A stretch of 64,000 nucleotides of DNA from Rhodospirillum sp. (GTDB lineage Bacteria; Pseudomonadota; Alphaproteobacteria; Dongiales; Dongiaceae): positions 124,001 to 188,000 of the forward strand of contig PNKY01000009.1 in NCBI GenBank assembly GCA_013822765.1, read 5' to 3'. The position numbers and the translations under genes are program-made. The notes below the pieces were generated by a model. That model searched no databases, was not told the origin of the DNA, and saw only the letters and a list, made by a program, of their open reading frames with translations. Positions 1-7,894 of the stretch are shown here, one piece after another; positions within the stretch are counted from its first letter, which is position 1; each line of letters opens with the position of its first letter.

Positions 1-176
1 GGCGCGGCCACGAACTTCATCGCGGCGTCCATGTCCTCGTTGCGCAGGGCTTTCAGGAACGCCGTCACGGCGTCTTTGGCCGCGTCGTTGAGCGCGGCGT
101 TGTCCTGCGCTTGTGCGATGGTCCTCGGCAGCAGCGGCGCGCTCGCAAGCAAGGCGAGGAGCGCGCGGCGGCGCAC
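1..176 (-). CDS. Putative secreted protein, N-terminal part (cut by window edge)
   Basis: The reading frame is open from a GTG at 176 to the window edge. It begins with RRR, then a hydrophobic stretch (ALLALLASAPLLP) and a likely signal-peptidase site near AQAQD, so export is predicted. The mature part visible (about 35 residues, with FLKALRNEDMDAAMKFVAA) is helical and does not let me name a family. Its GTG shares one base with the stop of the iron alcohol dehydrogenase upstream (TAGTG), so it is probably translated with it. The C-terminus is missing. Confidence 0.6.
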   Translation of the reverse strand, partial: MRRRALLALLASAPLLPRTIAQAQDNAALNDAAKDAVTAFLKALRNEDMDAAMKFVAA

Positions 177-1312
177 TACAGCGACTCCCGCAGCATCGCT
201 TCGTAGTCCTTGGCGCTGGCCTCGCGCGGGTTGGTCTTGTGGGTGTGGTCGGCGAGCGCGCCTTCGATGATCTTCGGGAACAGGTCTTCGGTCACGCCCA
301 TGGGCCGGAGGCCGGCGGGCAGATTGAGCTTGGCGTTCATTGCCCTCAGCGCGGGCGCGACGTCCTGCGCGCCGCTGAGGCCCATGGTCTCGGCCAGGCG
401 CTCGATCTTGCGCTCGCGCTTCACGCTCTCCGCTTCGGCGTTGAAGCGGATTACCGCGGGCAGGAACATTGCATTGAGCGTGCCGTGGTGCAGCCTGGGA
501 TTCACGCCGCCGAGCGAGTGGCTCAGCGAATGCACGCAGCCGAGGCCCTTCTGGAACGCCAGCGCGCCCTGCATCGAGGCGCTCATCATGTTGAGGCGCG
601 CTTCGCCGTCCTTGCTGCCGTTCTTGGTGGCGCGCTCGATGTGCAGCCACGCGCGGCGCAGGCCGTCGAGCGCGATGCCCTCGGCGGGAGGGTTGAACGC
701 GGCGGAGAGGAAGGTCTCGATGCAATGGGCGATCGCGTCCATGCCGGTGGCGGCGGTCAGCACCGGCGGCAGGCCGTAAGTCAGCTCCGGATCGCAGATC
801 GCGACCTTCGGGATCATGTGCGGCGAGATCATGGTGAGCTTGCGCCCATCTGCCATGATAATGACGGCGCCACGGCCCACTTCGCTGCCGGTGCCGGCGG
901 TGGTGGGGATCGCGATGATCGGCGCCATCGCGGCAGTGATCCTGGCCATGCCGCCTTCGATCACGGCGTAGCTCTTGAGCGGCCCATCGTGCGTGGCCGC
1001 GAGCGCGACCGCCTTGCCGAGGTCGATCGAAGAGCCGCCGCCGAGGCCGATCACGCCGTCGCACTGGTGCTGCTTGTAGACCGCCGTCGCTTCGATCACC
1101 GAAGCTTCGGTCGGGTTGGATTGCGTGCCGTCATACACCGGCACGCCTTCCTTCAGATGCGCGGTCAGGCGATCGAGCAGGCCGGCGGCGCGCACGCCTT
1201 GGTCCGTCACCACCATCGGCCGCGCGATGTTGAGGCGCGCGCACTCCTGGCCGACCAGGCGGATGGCGCCTTCGTCGAACTGGATGAGAGTGAGATAGTT
1301 GATAAGAGCCAT
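176..1312 (-). CDS. Iron-containing alcohol dehydrogenase (group III)
   Basis: 378 residues, the normal length for Fe-ADH / maleylacetate-reductase-like enzymes. It should catalyse NAD(P)-dependent oxidation of an alcohol or reduction of an aldehyde or ketone in the cytoplasm. The nucleotide-binding motif GGGSSID is at residues 91-97. The metal site is recognisable as D192 and H196 in GMDAIAHCIE, H261 in CVHSLSH and H275/H276 in PRLHHGT. It lies 6 bases downstream of the GNAT gene on the same strand and overlaps the next gene by one base, so the three look like one operon. The substrate cannot be inferred. Confidence 0.9.
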   Translation of the reverse strand: MALINYLTLIQFDEGAIRLVGQECARLNIARPMVVTDQGVRAAGLLDRLTAHLKEGVPVYDGTQSNPTEASVIEATAVYKQHQCDGVIGLGGGSSIDLGKAVALAATHDGPLKSYAVIEGGMARITAAMAPIIAIPTTAGTGSEVGRGAVIIMADGRKLTMISPHMIPKVAICDPELTYGLPPVLTAATGMDAIAHCIETFLSAAFNPPAEGIALDGLRRAWLHIERATKNGSKDGEARLNMMSASMQGALAFQKGLGCVHSLSHSLGGVNPRLHHGTLNAMFLPAVIRFNAEAESVKRERKIERLAETMGLSGAQDVAPALRAMNAKLNLPAGLRPMGVTEDLFPKIIEGALADHTHKTNPREASAKDYEAMLRESL

Positions 1313-1318
1313 GGCCCG

Positions 1319-1801
1319 TCAGTCCCGCGGCACGTAGACGTTGGGGTCGTGCCGCTCCATCAATACCTCCGGCGCGGCGAGAGGCCGGAATCCGAATTTC
1401 TCGTAAAGCCCGTGAGCGTCGCTGGTCGCCAGCATCCAGCGACGGAAGTTCTGCAACTCAGGGTGACCCATGATGGCGTCCATCAGGCGCTTGGACAAGC
1501 CCCTGCCGCGATGCTCCGGCAGCACGAACAAATCGCCGATATAGCCGAAAGTTGCGCGGTCGGTGACGACCCGCGCGAAGCCGGCGAGGTTGCCGTGCTC
1601 ATCGCGCAGCACGAAGGGCAGCGAGCCACGCACCGAGCGCTCCATGGTCTCGCGCGGAATGCCGCGCGACCAGTAGCTGGCGCTCAGGAAGGCGTAGAGC
1701 GCATCGAAGTCGATGTCTTCGAGCGTGCTGCTGATGGTGTAGCCGGCGCCATTCAGGGATGATTGCGACACAAGACGTCTCGCTACTGTTGAAGCACCCA
1801 T
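1319..1801 (-). CDS. GNAT family N-acetyltransferase
   Basis: 160 residues from the ATG at 1801; the frame stays open upstream, but the product homologous to GNAT proteins begins here. The acetyl-CoA binding motif is LFVLPEHRGRGLSKRLMD, followed by a C-terminal DAHGLYEKFGFRPL segment typical of the fold. It probably transfers an acetyl group to an amine; the acceptor is unknown. It is the first gene of the minus-strand unit with the alcohol dehydrogenase and shares its upstream region with the divergent SDR gene. Confidence 0.85.
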   Translation of the reverse strand: MGASTVARRLVSQSSLNGAGYTISSTLEDIDFDALYAFLSASYWSRGIPRETMERSVRGSLPFVLRDEHGNLAGFARVVTDRATFGYIGDLFVLPEHRGRGLSKRLMDAIMGHPELQNFRRWMLATSDAHGLYEKFGFRPLAAPEVLMERHDPNVYVPRD

Positions 1802-1809
1802 TATAGACC

Positions 1810-1832
1810 CCTTCCCTTCTCGTGAGGGAAGG
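1810..1832. promoter_or_regulatory. Perfect 8-bp hairpin in the GNAT/SDR divergent spacer
   Basis: CCTTCCCT at 1810-1817 pairs with AGGGAAGG at 1825-1832 around a 7-base loop. It sits just before the GNAT start codon, inside its leader. There is no T-run, so it is not a normal terminator. Its function is unknown. Confidence 0.4.
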
Positions 1833-1972
1833 TTGGGGGCAACAAACCGGGCCTCGAGGACTGGAAGGGCAAGTTTCGCGCGGAACCACCATCTCCTATG
1901 GAGAATCCCGGCTGACTCTTGCCATCGCCCGTGGGAAATTCGGCACTCGGCCAATCCGCGAGGAGACGGGCG

Positions 1973-2812
1973 ATGGGAGCGCTTGACGGCAAGGTCGCGA
2001 TCATAACCGGCGGAACCAGCGGCATCGGCGCACGCACGGCCGAGCTGTTCGTCGCGGAAGGCGCCAGGGTGGTGGTCGCGGGGCGAAGGCAGGCGGAGGG
2101 CGAAAGCGTGACGAAAGCGCTCGGGCCGGCCGCGATCTTCGTGCGCACCGATGTTACCAAGGAAAGCGACATCAAAGCGTTGATCGAGCACACGCTCGCC
2201 AAGCTCGGCCGCCTCGACTGCCTCTTCAACAATGCCGGCAATCCCGGTCGACTGACCTCCATCGCCGATCTCGACATGGATCACTTCGACACGGTCATCG
2301 CCACCCATCTGCGCGCCGTTGTGCTCGGCATGAAATACGCAGCACCCGCCATGATCCGCCAAGGCTCCGGCAGCATCATCAACACCGGCAGCATCGCCGG
2401 CCTGCGCGCCGGCTGTTCGGCCCACAGCTATTCCGCGGCCAAGGCAGCGGTGATCCACGTCACGCGCTGCGTCGCCGCGGAGCTTGGCGAGAAGGGCATC
2501 CGCGTCAACAGCATCTCGCCGGGCGCCATCGTCACCGGGATCTTCGCGAAGAGCGCCGGCCTGGCGGACGCCGTGGCGGATAGCATCGCCGACAGCCTCA
2601 AGGAACGCTTCGCCGCCGCCCAGCCGCTGCCGCGTGCCGGCCTGCCCGAGGACATCGCGCAGGCGGCGCTATACCTTGCCAGCGACGCCGGCAGTTTCGT
2701 CAGCGGACAGGACTTGGTGGTCGACGGCGGCCACATCGGCGGCAGCGGCTGGTCGCAGCTGGTGAAGAACCGCGCCGGCATGGCCCAGGAGCTGAAGGCA
2801 CGGGCGGATTAG
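1973..2812 (+). CDS. Short-chain dehydrogenase/reductase (SDR)
   Basis: 279 residues from the ATG at 1973, chosen because AGGAGACGG lies just upstream; the frame extends further 5' without SDR similarity. The cofactor motif TGGTSGIG is at residues 12-19, NNAG at 86-89, catalytic S140, and Y153xxxK157 in SYSAAK. The C-terminal FVSGQDLVVDGGH stretch is typical of classical SDRs. It is probably an NAD(P)H-dependent oxidoreductase of a small alcohol or ketone; the substrate is not deducible. It is transcribed away from the GNAT/ADH unit. Confidence 0.9.
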   Translation: MGALDGKVAIITGGTSGIGARTAELFVAEGARVVVAGRRQAEGESVTKALGPAAIFVRTDVTKESDIKALIEHTLAKLGRLDCLFNNAGNPGRLTSIADLDMDHFDTVIATHLRAVVLGMKYAAPAMIRQGSGSIINTGSIAGLRAGCSAHSYSAAKAAVIHVTRCVAAELGEKGIRVNSISPGAIVTGIFAKSAGLADAVADSIADSLKERFAAAQPLPRAGLPEDIAQAALYLASDAGSFVSGQDLVVDGGHIGGSGWSQLVKNRAGMAQELKARAD

Positions 2813-2830
2813 GGGAGCGACTCGCACACA

Positions 2831-2865
2831 AACTCGTGGATGGTCGCGCTGCCGCGACCATGACG
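2831..2865. repeat. Single copy of the ACTCGTGGAT...CATGACG palindromic repeat
   Basis: One arm of the dispersed palindrome family (subfamily B). It runs AACTCGTGG, then a hairpin with stem ATGGTCGCG / CGCGACCAT, then GACG. The stem bases differ from other copies but remain complementary. It lies between the convergent SDR and ABC ATPase genes. Confidence 0.7.
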
Positions 2866-2880
2866 AACGCTACGTGATCG

Positions 2881-3654
2881 TTACTTATGATGCGCGGTGG
2901 TGAGGAAGCCTTTCAGGCGGTCCGACCTTGGGTTGGCGAACACTTCCTTGGGGTTGCCTTGTTCCTCGATGCGGCCCTGGTGCAGGAAGATGAACTTGTT
3001 GGCGACCTCGCGGGCGAAGCCGATCTCGTGGGTCACCACCAGCATGGTGCGGCCTTCCTCGGCCAGCTGGCGCATCACGCGCAGCACTTCGCCGACCAGC
3101 TCGGGGTCGAGCGCGGAGGTCGGCTCGTCGAACAGCATCACCTTCGGCTCCATCGCCAGGGCGCGGGCGATCGCGGCGCGCTGCTGCTGGCCGCCGGAGA
3201 GGTGGCTGGGATAGTGGTTGCGCTTGTCGGCGATGCCGACCTTGGCGAGCAGCTTCTCGGCGCGTTCGATGGCGTCCTTCTTCGACAGCTTCAGCACATG
3301 CACCGGCGCCTCGATCACGTTCTCGAGGATGGTCATGTGTGACCACAGATTGAAGCTCTGGAACACCATGCCGAGGGTGGAGCGGATGCGGTCGACCTGC
3401 TTCCAGTCCTCAGGCACCGCATGGGCGTCCTTGGTCGGGCGCATGCGGATCAGCTCGCCGCTGACATAGACCTTGCCGGAATCCGGCGTCTCCAGCAGGT
3501 TGATGCAGCGGAGCAGCGTCGACTTGCCCGAGCCGGACGAGCCGATCATGGCGACCACGTCGCCGACATTGGCCTCGACCGAGACGCCCTTCAGCACCTC
3601 GAGGTCGCCGAATCGCTTGTGCAGATCCTCGACGACCAGCGCTTTTTCCGCCAT
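2881..3654 (-). CDS. Polar amino acid ABC transporter ATP-binding protein
   Basis: 257 residues, of the HisP/GlnQ type that powers uptake of histidine, glutamine or related polar amino acids at the inner membrane. Walker [10 protein letters not shown] is at 38-46, the signature LSGGQ at 152-156, and Walker B VMLFDE at 172-177. The [21 protein letters not shown] segment is typical of this subfamily. No permease or binding protein adjoins it, so it is an orphan in this window. The amino-acid binding protein at 55537-56415 is far away and not obviously its partner. Confidence 0.9.
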   Translation of the reverse strand: MAEKALVVEDLHKRFGDLEVLKGVSVEANVGDVVAMIGSSGSGKSTLLRCINLLETPDSGKVYVSGELIRMRPTKDAHAVPEDWKQVDRIRSTLGMVFQSFNLWSHMTILENVIEAPVHVLKLSKKDAIERAEKLLAKVGIADKRNHYPSHLSGGQQQRAAIARALAMEPKVMLFDEPTSALDPELVGEVLRVMRQLAEEGRTMLVVTHEIGFAREVANKFIFLHQGRIEEQGNPKEVFANPRSDRLKGFLTTAHHK

Positions 3655-3693
3655 TCGATCCCCCTGTTGACCCCGCGCTCCTGATCCGGCGCA

Positions 3694-3711
3694 GCGGGCT
3701 TTCCTGCCCGC
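3694..3711. other. Perfect GC-rich hairpin upstream of the ABC ATPase
   Basis: GCGGGC at 3694-3699 pairs with GCCCGC at 3706-3711 across a 6-base loop. It lies about 40 bases 5' of the ABC ATPase start. A second hairpin (CTCAGG 3758-3763 / CCTGAG 3768-3773) follows. Neither has a T-run. They are the only structure I see in the 243-base spacer 3655-3897. Confidence 0.35.
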
Positions 3712-3897
3712 GTTAACGCGAGATTAGGCCCGGGCTGCTAAGGAAGGCAAGCCAGCACTCAGGGATTCCTGAGGCTTTAGGCCTACTTGCGGGATAGCCC
3801 GCGGTCCGGCAAGAGTCGGGCGGGGGCCGGATGTTCGAATCGGGCGGTTGCGCGTTTTCGAGGCGCCCGCGGATTGAAGAGAGAGGACCAATCTTTG

Positions 3898-4461
3898 ATG
3901 AAATCCGGGATGTCGGCGGTTGCAGCCGTGGTGATGCTCGTCGCGATTCTGGGCGCCTTGCTGCCCGCGCCGGCGACGGCGGCGGAGGACAGCGCGATCG
4001 ACTGCAGCAGCACGCCGTTCGTGTTCTCCGGCGACGGCTATTTCGTCGATTGCCTGCGCTACGAGGCCAAGCCCCGCAAGGACGGCGCCAGCGGCGAAAG
4101 CCAGTCGGACGTGATCAACGTCACCTCCGACGAACGCGAGATGTTCCTGACCCTGGTCAGCATCCGGCTGACCTCGACCGGGCTGCACATGCGCTACCAG
4201 AACCTGCGCGAGAACACCCACGACTTCTTCAGCGGCGTCGAGCTGCAGGACTGGAACGGCATCGGCTACCAGAGCGGCTACGACACCGCCGAATTCACCT
4301 CGCACATCAGCGGCACGCTCTCCCGCTGCATCGCCGTCCAGCGCTACCTCAACCCGGCCTTCGGCGGCTTCAAGCGCCACGTCATCGGCATGGGCTGCGC
4401 GGCCGGCAGCCTGGACGCGGTCTACGGCGCACTGGCAAAGCTGCGGGCGCCGGGGGACTAG
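3898..4461 (+). CDS. Secreted protein of unknown function
   Basis: 187 residues from the ATG at 3898, preceded by GAGAGGA. The N-terminus is a clear Sec signal peptide (hydrophobic core VAAVVMLVAILGALL, cleavage near ATAAED). The mature part has four cysteines spread as pairs (IDC, VDC, SRC, MGC), suggesting periplasmic disulfides. I do not recognise a family. It stands alone between a minus-strand ABC ATPase and the GIY-YIG element, so the context gives no hint of function. Confidence 0.75.
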   Translation: MKSGMSAVAAVVMLVAILGALLPAPATAAEDSAIDCSSTPFVFSGDGYFVDCLRYEAKPRKDGASGESQSDVINVTSDEREMFLTLVSIRLTSTGLHMRYQNLRENTHDFFSGVELQDWNGIGYQSGYDTAEFTSHISGTLSRCIAVQRYLNPAFGGFKRHVIGMGCAAGSLDAVYGALAKLRAPGD

Positions 4462-4498
4462 GGGCACCTCGGGGGACTAGGTGTAGTTTCGCCATTTC

Positions 4499-4878
4499 CC
4501 GTCATGCCAAGGCTTGGCCTTGGCATCCACGAGTTCGGCCGAGGCAGGGCATGGGCGGATGGGTCTACATCATGACCAACAAGCCAAACGGGACGCTGTA
4601 TGTCGGCGTCACCAGCAGCCTTCCCCATCGAATCTGGCAGCACCGAACCGGAGCGATTCCTGGATTTACCAAACGTCACGGCTTGAAGATGCTGGTCTTT
4701 GCGGAGCCGCACGAGACCATCCAGGGCGCGATCCGGCGCGAGAAAGTGATCAAAGGCTGGTCACGCGCCTGGAAAATCAGGCTAATCATTAAGGAAAATC
4801 CTAAGTGGGTCGATCTCTACGATCTGATCCTGGCCTAGGCAAACTCGTGGATGCCAAGGCCAAGCCTTGGCATGACGG
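4499..4878. mobile_element. Candidate element: GIY-YIG gene enclosed by perfect 37-bp inverted repeats
   Basis: Positions 4499-4535 and 4842-4878 are perfect inverted copies of each other (37 of 37 bases). Each copy is also internally palindromic (TGCCAAGG / CCTTGGCA around CTTGG). The outer ends are CCGTCAT and ATGACGG. Between them lies only the GIY-YIG nuclease gene, whose stop ends 3 bases before the right repeat. Shorter doublets with the same ends but no gene occur at seven other places in this window. Mobility is inferred from this architecture; no target-site duplication is evident. Confidence 0.6.
4551..4838 (+). CDS. GIY-YIG nuclease domain protein (COG2827-like)
   Basis: 95 residues from the ATG at 4551; the frame is open much further 5', but the GIY-YIG fold starts here. 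Motifs: WVYIMTN and TLYVGVT stand for the GIY and YIG strands, the catalytic Arg lies in LPHRIWQHR, and the metal-binding Glu in RREKVIKGWSRAWK. The DLYDLI ending is typical of the single-domain family. Such proteins are predicted to nick or cleave DNA, but their role is not established. The gene fits tightly inside the inverted repeats 4499-4535 and 4842-4878, suggesting the enzyme acts on those hairpins. It could instead be a passive passenger. Confidence 0.88.
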   Translation: MGGWVYIMTNKPNGTLYVGVTSSLPHRIWQHRTGAIPGFTKRHGLKMLVFAEPHETIQGAIRREKVIKGWSRAWKIRLIIKENPKWVDLYDLILA

Positions 4879-4938
4879 AGTAAGGAACGGCTGTGGCCTT
4901 CACTTTCCCTGAAGGGTCCTAGGCCTTATCTTCCTCCC

Positions 4939-7728
4939 ATGAACATCCAGACTCGCCCCGAGATCGAGAAGCAGCGGGATATCCTGGACCGGCGGGCGCT
5001 GACCCAGGCGCTGACGGACGCCGTGGCGGGGTCGCGCGACCCCCATGCCGACACGGCGGTGGTCGGGGCGATCCTGCGCGAGCACCTGGCGGCCGGGCGG
5101 GCGGAGATCCGGCGGCGGTTCGAGGCCGACCCGCGGGCGGCGGACAGTGGCCGGCGGCTGGCGCGCGAGACCAGCTTCATGATCGACCAGCTGATCCGCG
5201 CCATCTACGACTTCACCACCACCCAGCTCTACCCGCTCGCCAATCCGTCGGAGGCGGAGAAGATCGCGCTGGTGGCGGTCGGCGGCTACGGCCGCGCCGA
5301 GCTGGCGCCCTATTCCGACATCGATCTCCTGTTCTTGCTGCCCTACAAGCTCACGTCCCATTGCGAGCAGGTGGTGGAATACATCCTCTACCGGCTGTGG
5401 GACCTGGGGCTGAAGGTCGGGCAGTCGGCGCGCTCGATCGAAGAGTGCCTCGCGCGCGCTAAGGGCGACCTCACCATCAAGACCGCGCTGCTCGAGGCGC
5501 GCTACCTGTGGGGCAAGCAGGCGCTGTTCGACAAGTTCCGCAAGCGCTTCCACAAGGAGTGCGTGGCGGGCCAGGGCGAGGCCTTCTACCAGGCCAAGCT
5601 CAACGAGCGCAAAGTGCGGCACGAGCGGTTCGGGCCGTCGCGCTACGCCCTCGAGCCCAACATCAAGGAAGGCAAGGGCGGGCTGCGCGACCTGCAGACG
5701 CTGCGCTGGATCGGCCGCTTCCTCTACAACGCCGAGACCACCGACAAGCTGGTCGAGGAGGGCGTGCTGACGCCCGATGCGGCGCACCGCTTCGACAAGG
5801 CCGAGGCCTATCTCTGGCTGCTGCGCTGCCACCTGCATTTCCTGCGCGAGCGGGGCGAAGACAAGCTGACCTTCGACATCCAGCTCGAGATCGCGCGTAG
5901 ACTCGGCTACCGCGACCACGCCGGCAACAACGCGGTCGAGCGGCTGATGAAGCATTATTTCCTCACCGCCAAGTCGGTGGGCGAGCTGACGCGCTTCTTC
6001 TGCACGGCGGTCGAGGCGCAGCACGTCAAGCGCTCCTTCATCCGGCTGCCATCGATCGGCTTGCGCAAGCGCGAGCTGGAGGGCTTCGGGATCGACGGCG
6101 GGCGACTCTCCGTGCCGAACGCCAAGCACTTCGACAAGCATCCGCTCGACCTGCTGCGCATCTTCCGGGTGGCGCAGAAGCACGACCTCGACATCCAGCC
6201 GATGACCTTCACCTGGATCGCGGACAAGTCCAAGCTGATCGACAAAGCCTATCGCGAGAATCCGGACGCCAACGCGATCTTCATGAAGGTCCTGACCTCG
6301 CGCTCCAAGGGGCCGGAGGTGGCGGCGCGCCGCATGAACGAGGCCGGTGTGTTCGGGCGCTTCGTGCCGGATTTCGGGCGCGTGGTGGCGCAGATGCAGT
6401 TCGACATGTACCACCACTTCACGGTCGACGAGCACACCATTTATGCGCTCGGCATCCTGCACAAGATCGAGACCGGCGAGCTGTCGGAAGAGGCGCCGAT
6501 CGCGACCCGCGTGGTGCACGAGATCCAGTCGCGGCGCGTGCTCTATGTCGCGGTGCTGCTGCACGACATCGCCAAGGGGCGCAACGGCGATCACTCGGTG
6601 CTGGGCGCCGAGCTGGCGGAGCAATTGTGCCCGCGCCTCGGCTTCACCGACGACCAGACCGAAACCGTGGCGTGGCTGGTGCGCCAGCACCTGCTGATGT
6701 CGAACACCGCGTTCAAGCGCGACCTCGACGATCCAGCGACCATCCAGGTGTTCGCCGACCAAGTGCAGTCGATGGAGCGCCTCAGGCAATTGCTGGTGCT
6801 GACGGTCGCCGACATCCGCGCAGTCGGCCCGAAGACCTGGAACGGCTGGAAGGCGCAGCTGCTGCGCGACCTCTACAACCGCACCGAGGAGTATCTCTCC
6901 GGCGGCCTCCTCTTCGCGGGCCGCGAGCGCGAGATCGACAAGGTGCTGGGCGAACTCAAGGGCAAGCTCGCCGACTGGCCGGCGGAGGATATCGAGGCGC
7001 ATCTGGAGCGCGGGCATCCGGGCTACTGGCTGTCGTTCCCGATGCCGATCCTGGAGCGCCATGCCCGGCTGGTGCGCGACGCCGAGATCGAGGGCCGCGC
7101 CCTGTCGGTCGATTTCCGGGTCGATTCCTGGGAGGCGATGACCGAGGTCACGATCTATGTGTCCGACCGCGCCGGCCTGGTGTCGCAGCTGGCCGGCGCC
7201 TGCGCCCTCACCGGCGCCAGCATCGTGGAAGCGCGCATCTTCACCCTGAAGAACGGCAAGGCGCTCGACGTGTTCGCGATCCAGGATTCGGAAGGCGGGC
7301 CGTTCGACCAGCCGACGCGGCTGGCGCGCCTCACCGCCACCATCGAGCGGGTGCTGGGCGCGCCGGAGGCGACGCTGGCGGCGCTTAAGACCCTGCCGCC
7401 GCACGTCAACCCCAAGACCAGCGCCTTCCCGGTGGCGCCGCGCGTGCTGATCGACAACAAGGCGAGCGCGGCCTACACGTTGATCGAGATCACCGGCCGC
7501 GACCGGCGCGGCCTGGTGCACGCGCTGACCTCGGTCTTGACCGAACAGGATCTCCGGATCGCAAACGCCAAGATTTCGACCTTCGGCCACCGCGCGGTCG
7601 ACACATTCTACGTCAAGGATCGCTTCGGCCTGAAGGTCGAGGCCGAGCCCAAGCTGAAGGCGATCCGGGCCGCGCTGCTCGACGTGCTGCGCGAAGGCGA
7701 CGCGCCGGCGGTCTCGGCGGCGCAGTGA
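4939..7728 (+). CDS. glnD: Bifunctional [protein-PII] uridylyltransferase / uridylyl-removing enzyme
   Basis: 929 residues, full length for GlnD, the glutamine sensor that adds UMP to or removes it from PII proteins to control nitrogen assimilation. Domains in order: nucleotidyltransferase with GGYGRAELAPYSDIDLLFL (residues 115-133, acidic pair D127/D129), a helical linker, an HD domain with LLHDIAKGRNGDHS near 538-551, and two C-terminal ACT domains starting near 736 and 847 that bind glutamine. murJ follows after a repeat doublet, the usual alphaproteobacterial order. All key residues are present. Confidence 0.96.
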   Translation: MNIQTRPEIEKQRDILDRRALTQALTDAVAGSRDPHADTAVVGAILREHLAAGRAEIRRRFEADPRAADSGRRLARETSFMIDQLIRAIYDFTTTQLYPLANPSEAEKIALVAVGGYGRAELAPYSDIDLLFLLPYKLTSHCEQVVEYILYRLWDLGLKVGQSARSIEECLARAKGDLTIKTALLEARYLWGKQALFDKFRKRFHKECVAGQGEAFYQAKLNERKVRHERFGPSRYALEPNIKEGKGGLRDLQTLRWIGRFLYNAETTDKLVEEGVLTPDAAHRFDKAEAYLWLLRCHLHFLRERGEDKLTFDIQLEIARRLGYRDHAGNNAVERLMKHYFLTAKSVGELTRFFCTAVEAQHVKRSFIRLPSIGLRKRELEGFGIDGGRLSVPNAKHFDKHPLDLLRIFRVAQKHDLDIQPMTFTWIADKSKLIDKAYRENPDANAIFMKVLTSRSKGPEVAARRMNEAGVFGRFVPDFGRVVAQMQFDMYHHFTVDEHTIYALGILHKIETGELSEEAPIATRVVHEIQSRRVLYVAVLLHDIAKGRNGDHSVLGAELAEQLCPRLGFTDDQTETVAWLVRQHLLMSNTAFKRDLDDPATIQVFADQVQSMERLRQLLVLTVADIRAVGPKTWNGWKAQLLRDLYNRTEEYLSGGLLFAGREREIDKVLGELKGKLADWPAEDIEAHLERGHPGYWLSFPMPILERHARLVRDAEIEGRALSVDFRVDSWEAMTEVTIYVSDRAGLVSQLAGACALTGASIVEARIFTLKNGKALDVFAIQDSEGGPFDQPTRLARLTATIERVLGAPEATLAALKTLPPHVNPKTSAFPVAPRVLIDNKASAAYTLIEITGRDRRGLVHALTSVLTEQDLRIANAKISTFGHRAVDTFYVKDRFGLKVEAEPKLKAIRAALLDVLREGDAPAVSAAQ

Positions 7729-7744
7729 ACGCATTCTCTCTAAC

Positions 7745-7851
7745 CCGTCATCTCCGGGCTTGACCCGGCGATCCAAATTCGCCGCCCGAGCAAGCTCTTG
7801 CAAACTTGGATCACCGGGTCTCGACGCTGGCGCGTCGGCCCGGTGATGACG
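7745..7851. repeat. REPIN-like palindrome doublet between glnD and murJ
   Basis: The left arm begins CCGTCATC and has the hairpin CCGGG-CTTGA-CCCGG; the right arm runs in inverse orientation and ends GGTGATGACG. The right arm carries a nested hairpin (CGACGC / GCGTCG) in its loop. The ends match the family seen throughout the window. Confidence 0.75.
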
Positions 7852-7894
7852 TAAAGAAGAGTCCCAGTGAAGCCTGTCTAGTTCCGAGTCGCAC

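Noticed and set aside
113..1762. A 549-codon plus-strand open frame over the alcohol dehydrogenase and GNAT genes
   Set aside because: Arg/His/Ala-rich, low-complexity translation on the opposite strand of two clear enzyme genes; typical shadow of GC-rich coding DNA.
3831..4550. Extension of the GIY-YIG frame upstream by 240 codons
   Set aside because: The upstream translation is Arg-rich shadow of the secreted-protein gene at 3898-4461; the nuclease fold begins at 4551.
7745..7851. Palindrome doublets as ordinary rho-independent terminators
   Set aside because: No T-runs follow the stems, many copies lie upstream of genes or inside operons, and both arms keep family-specific ends.
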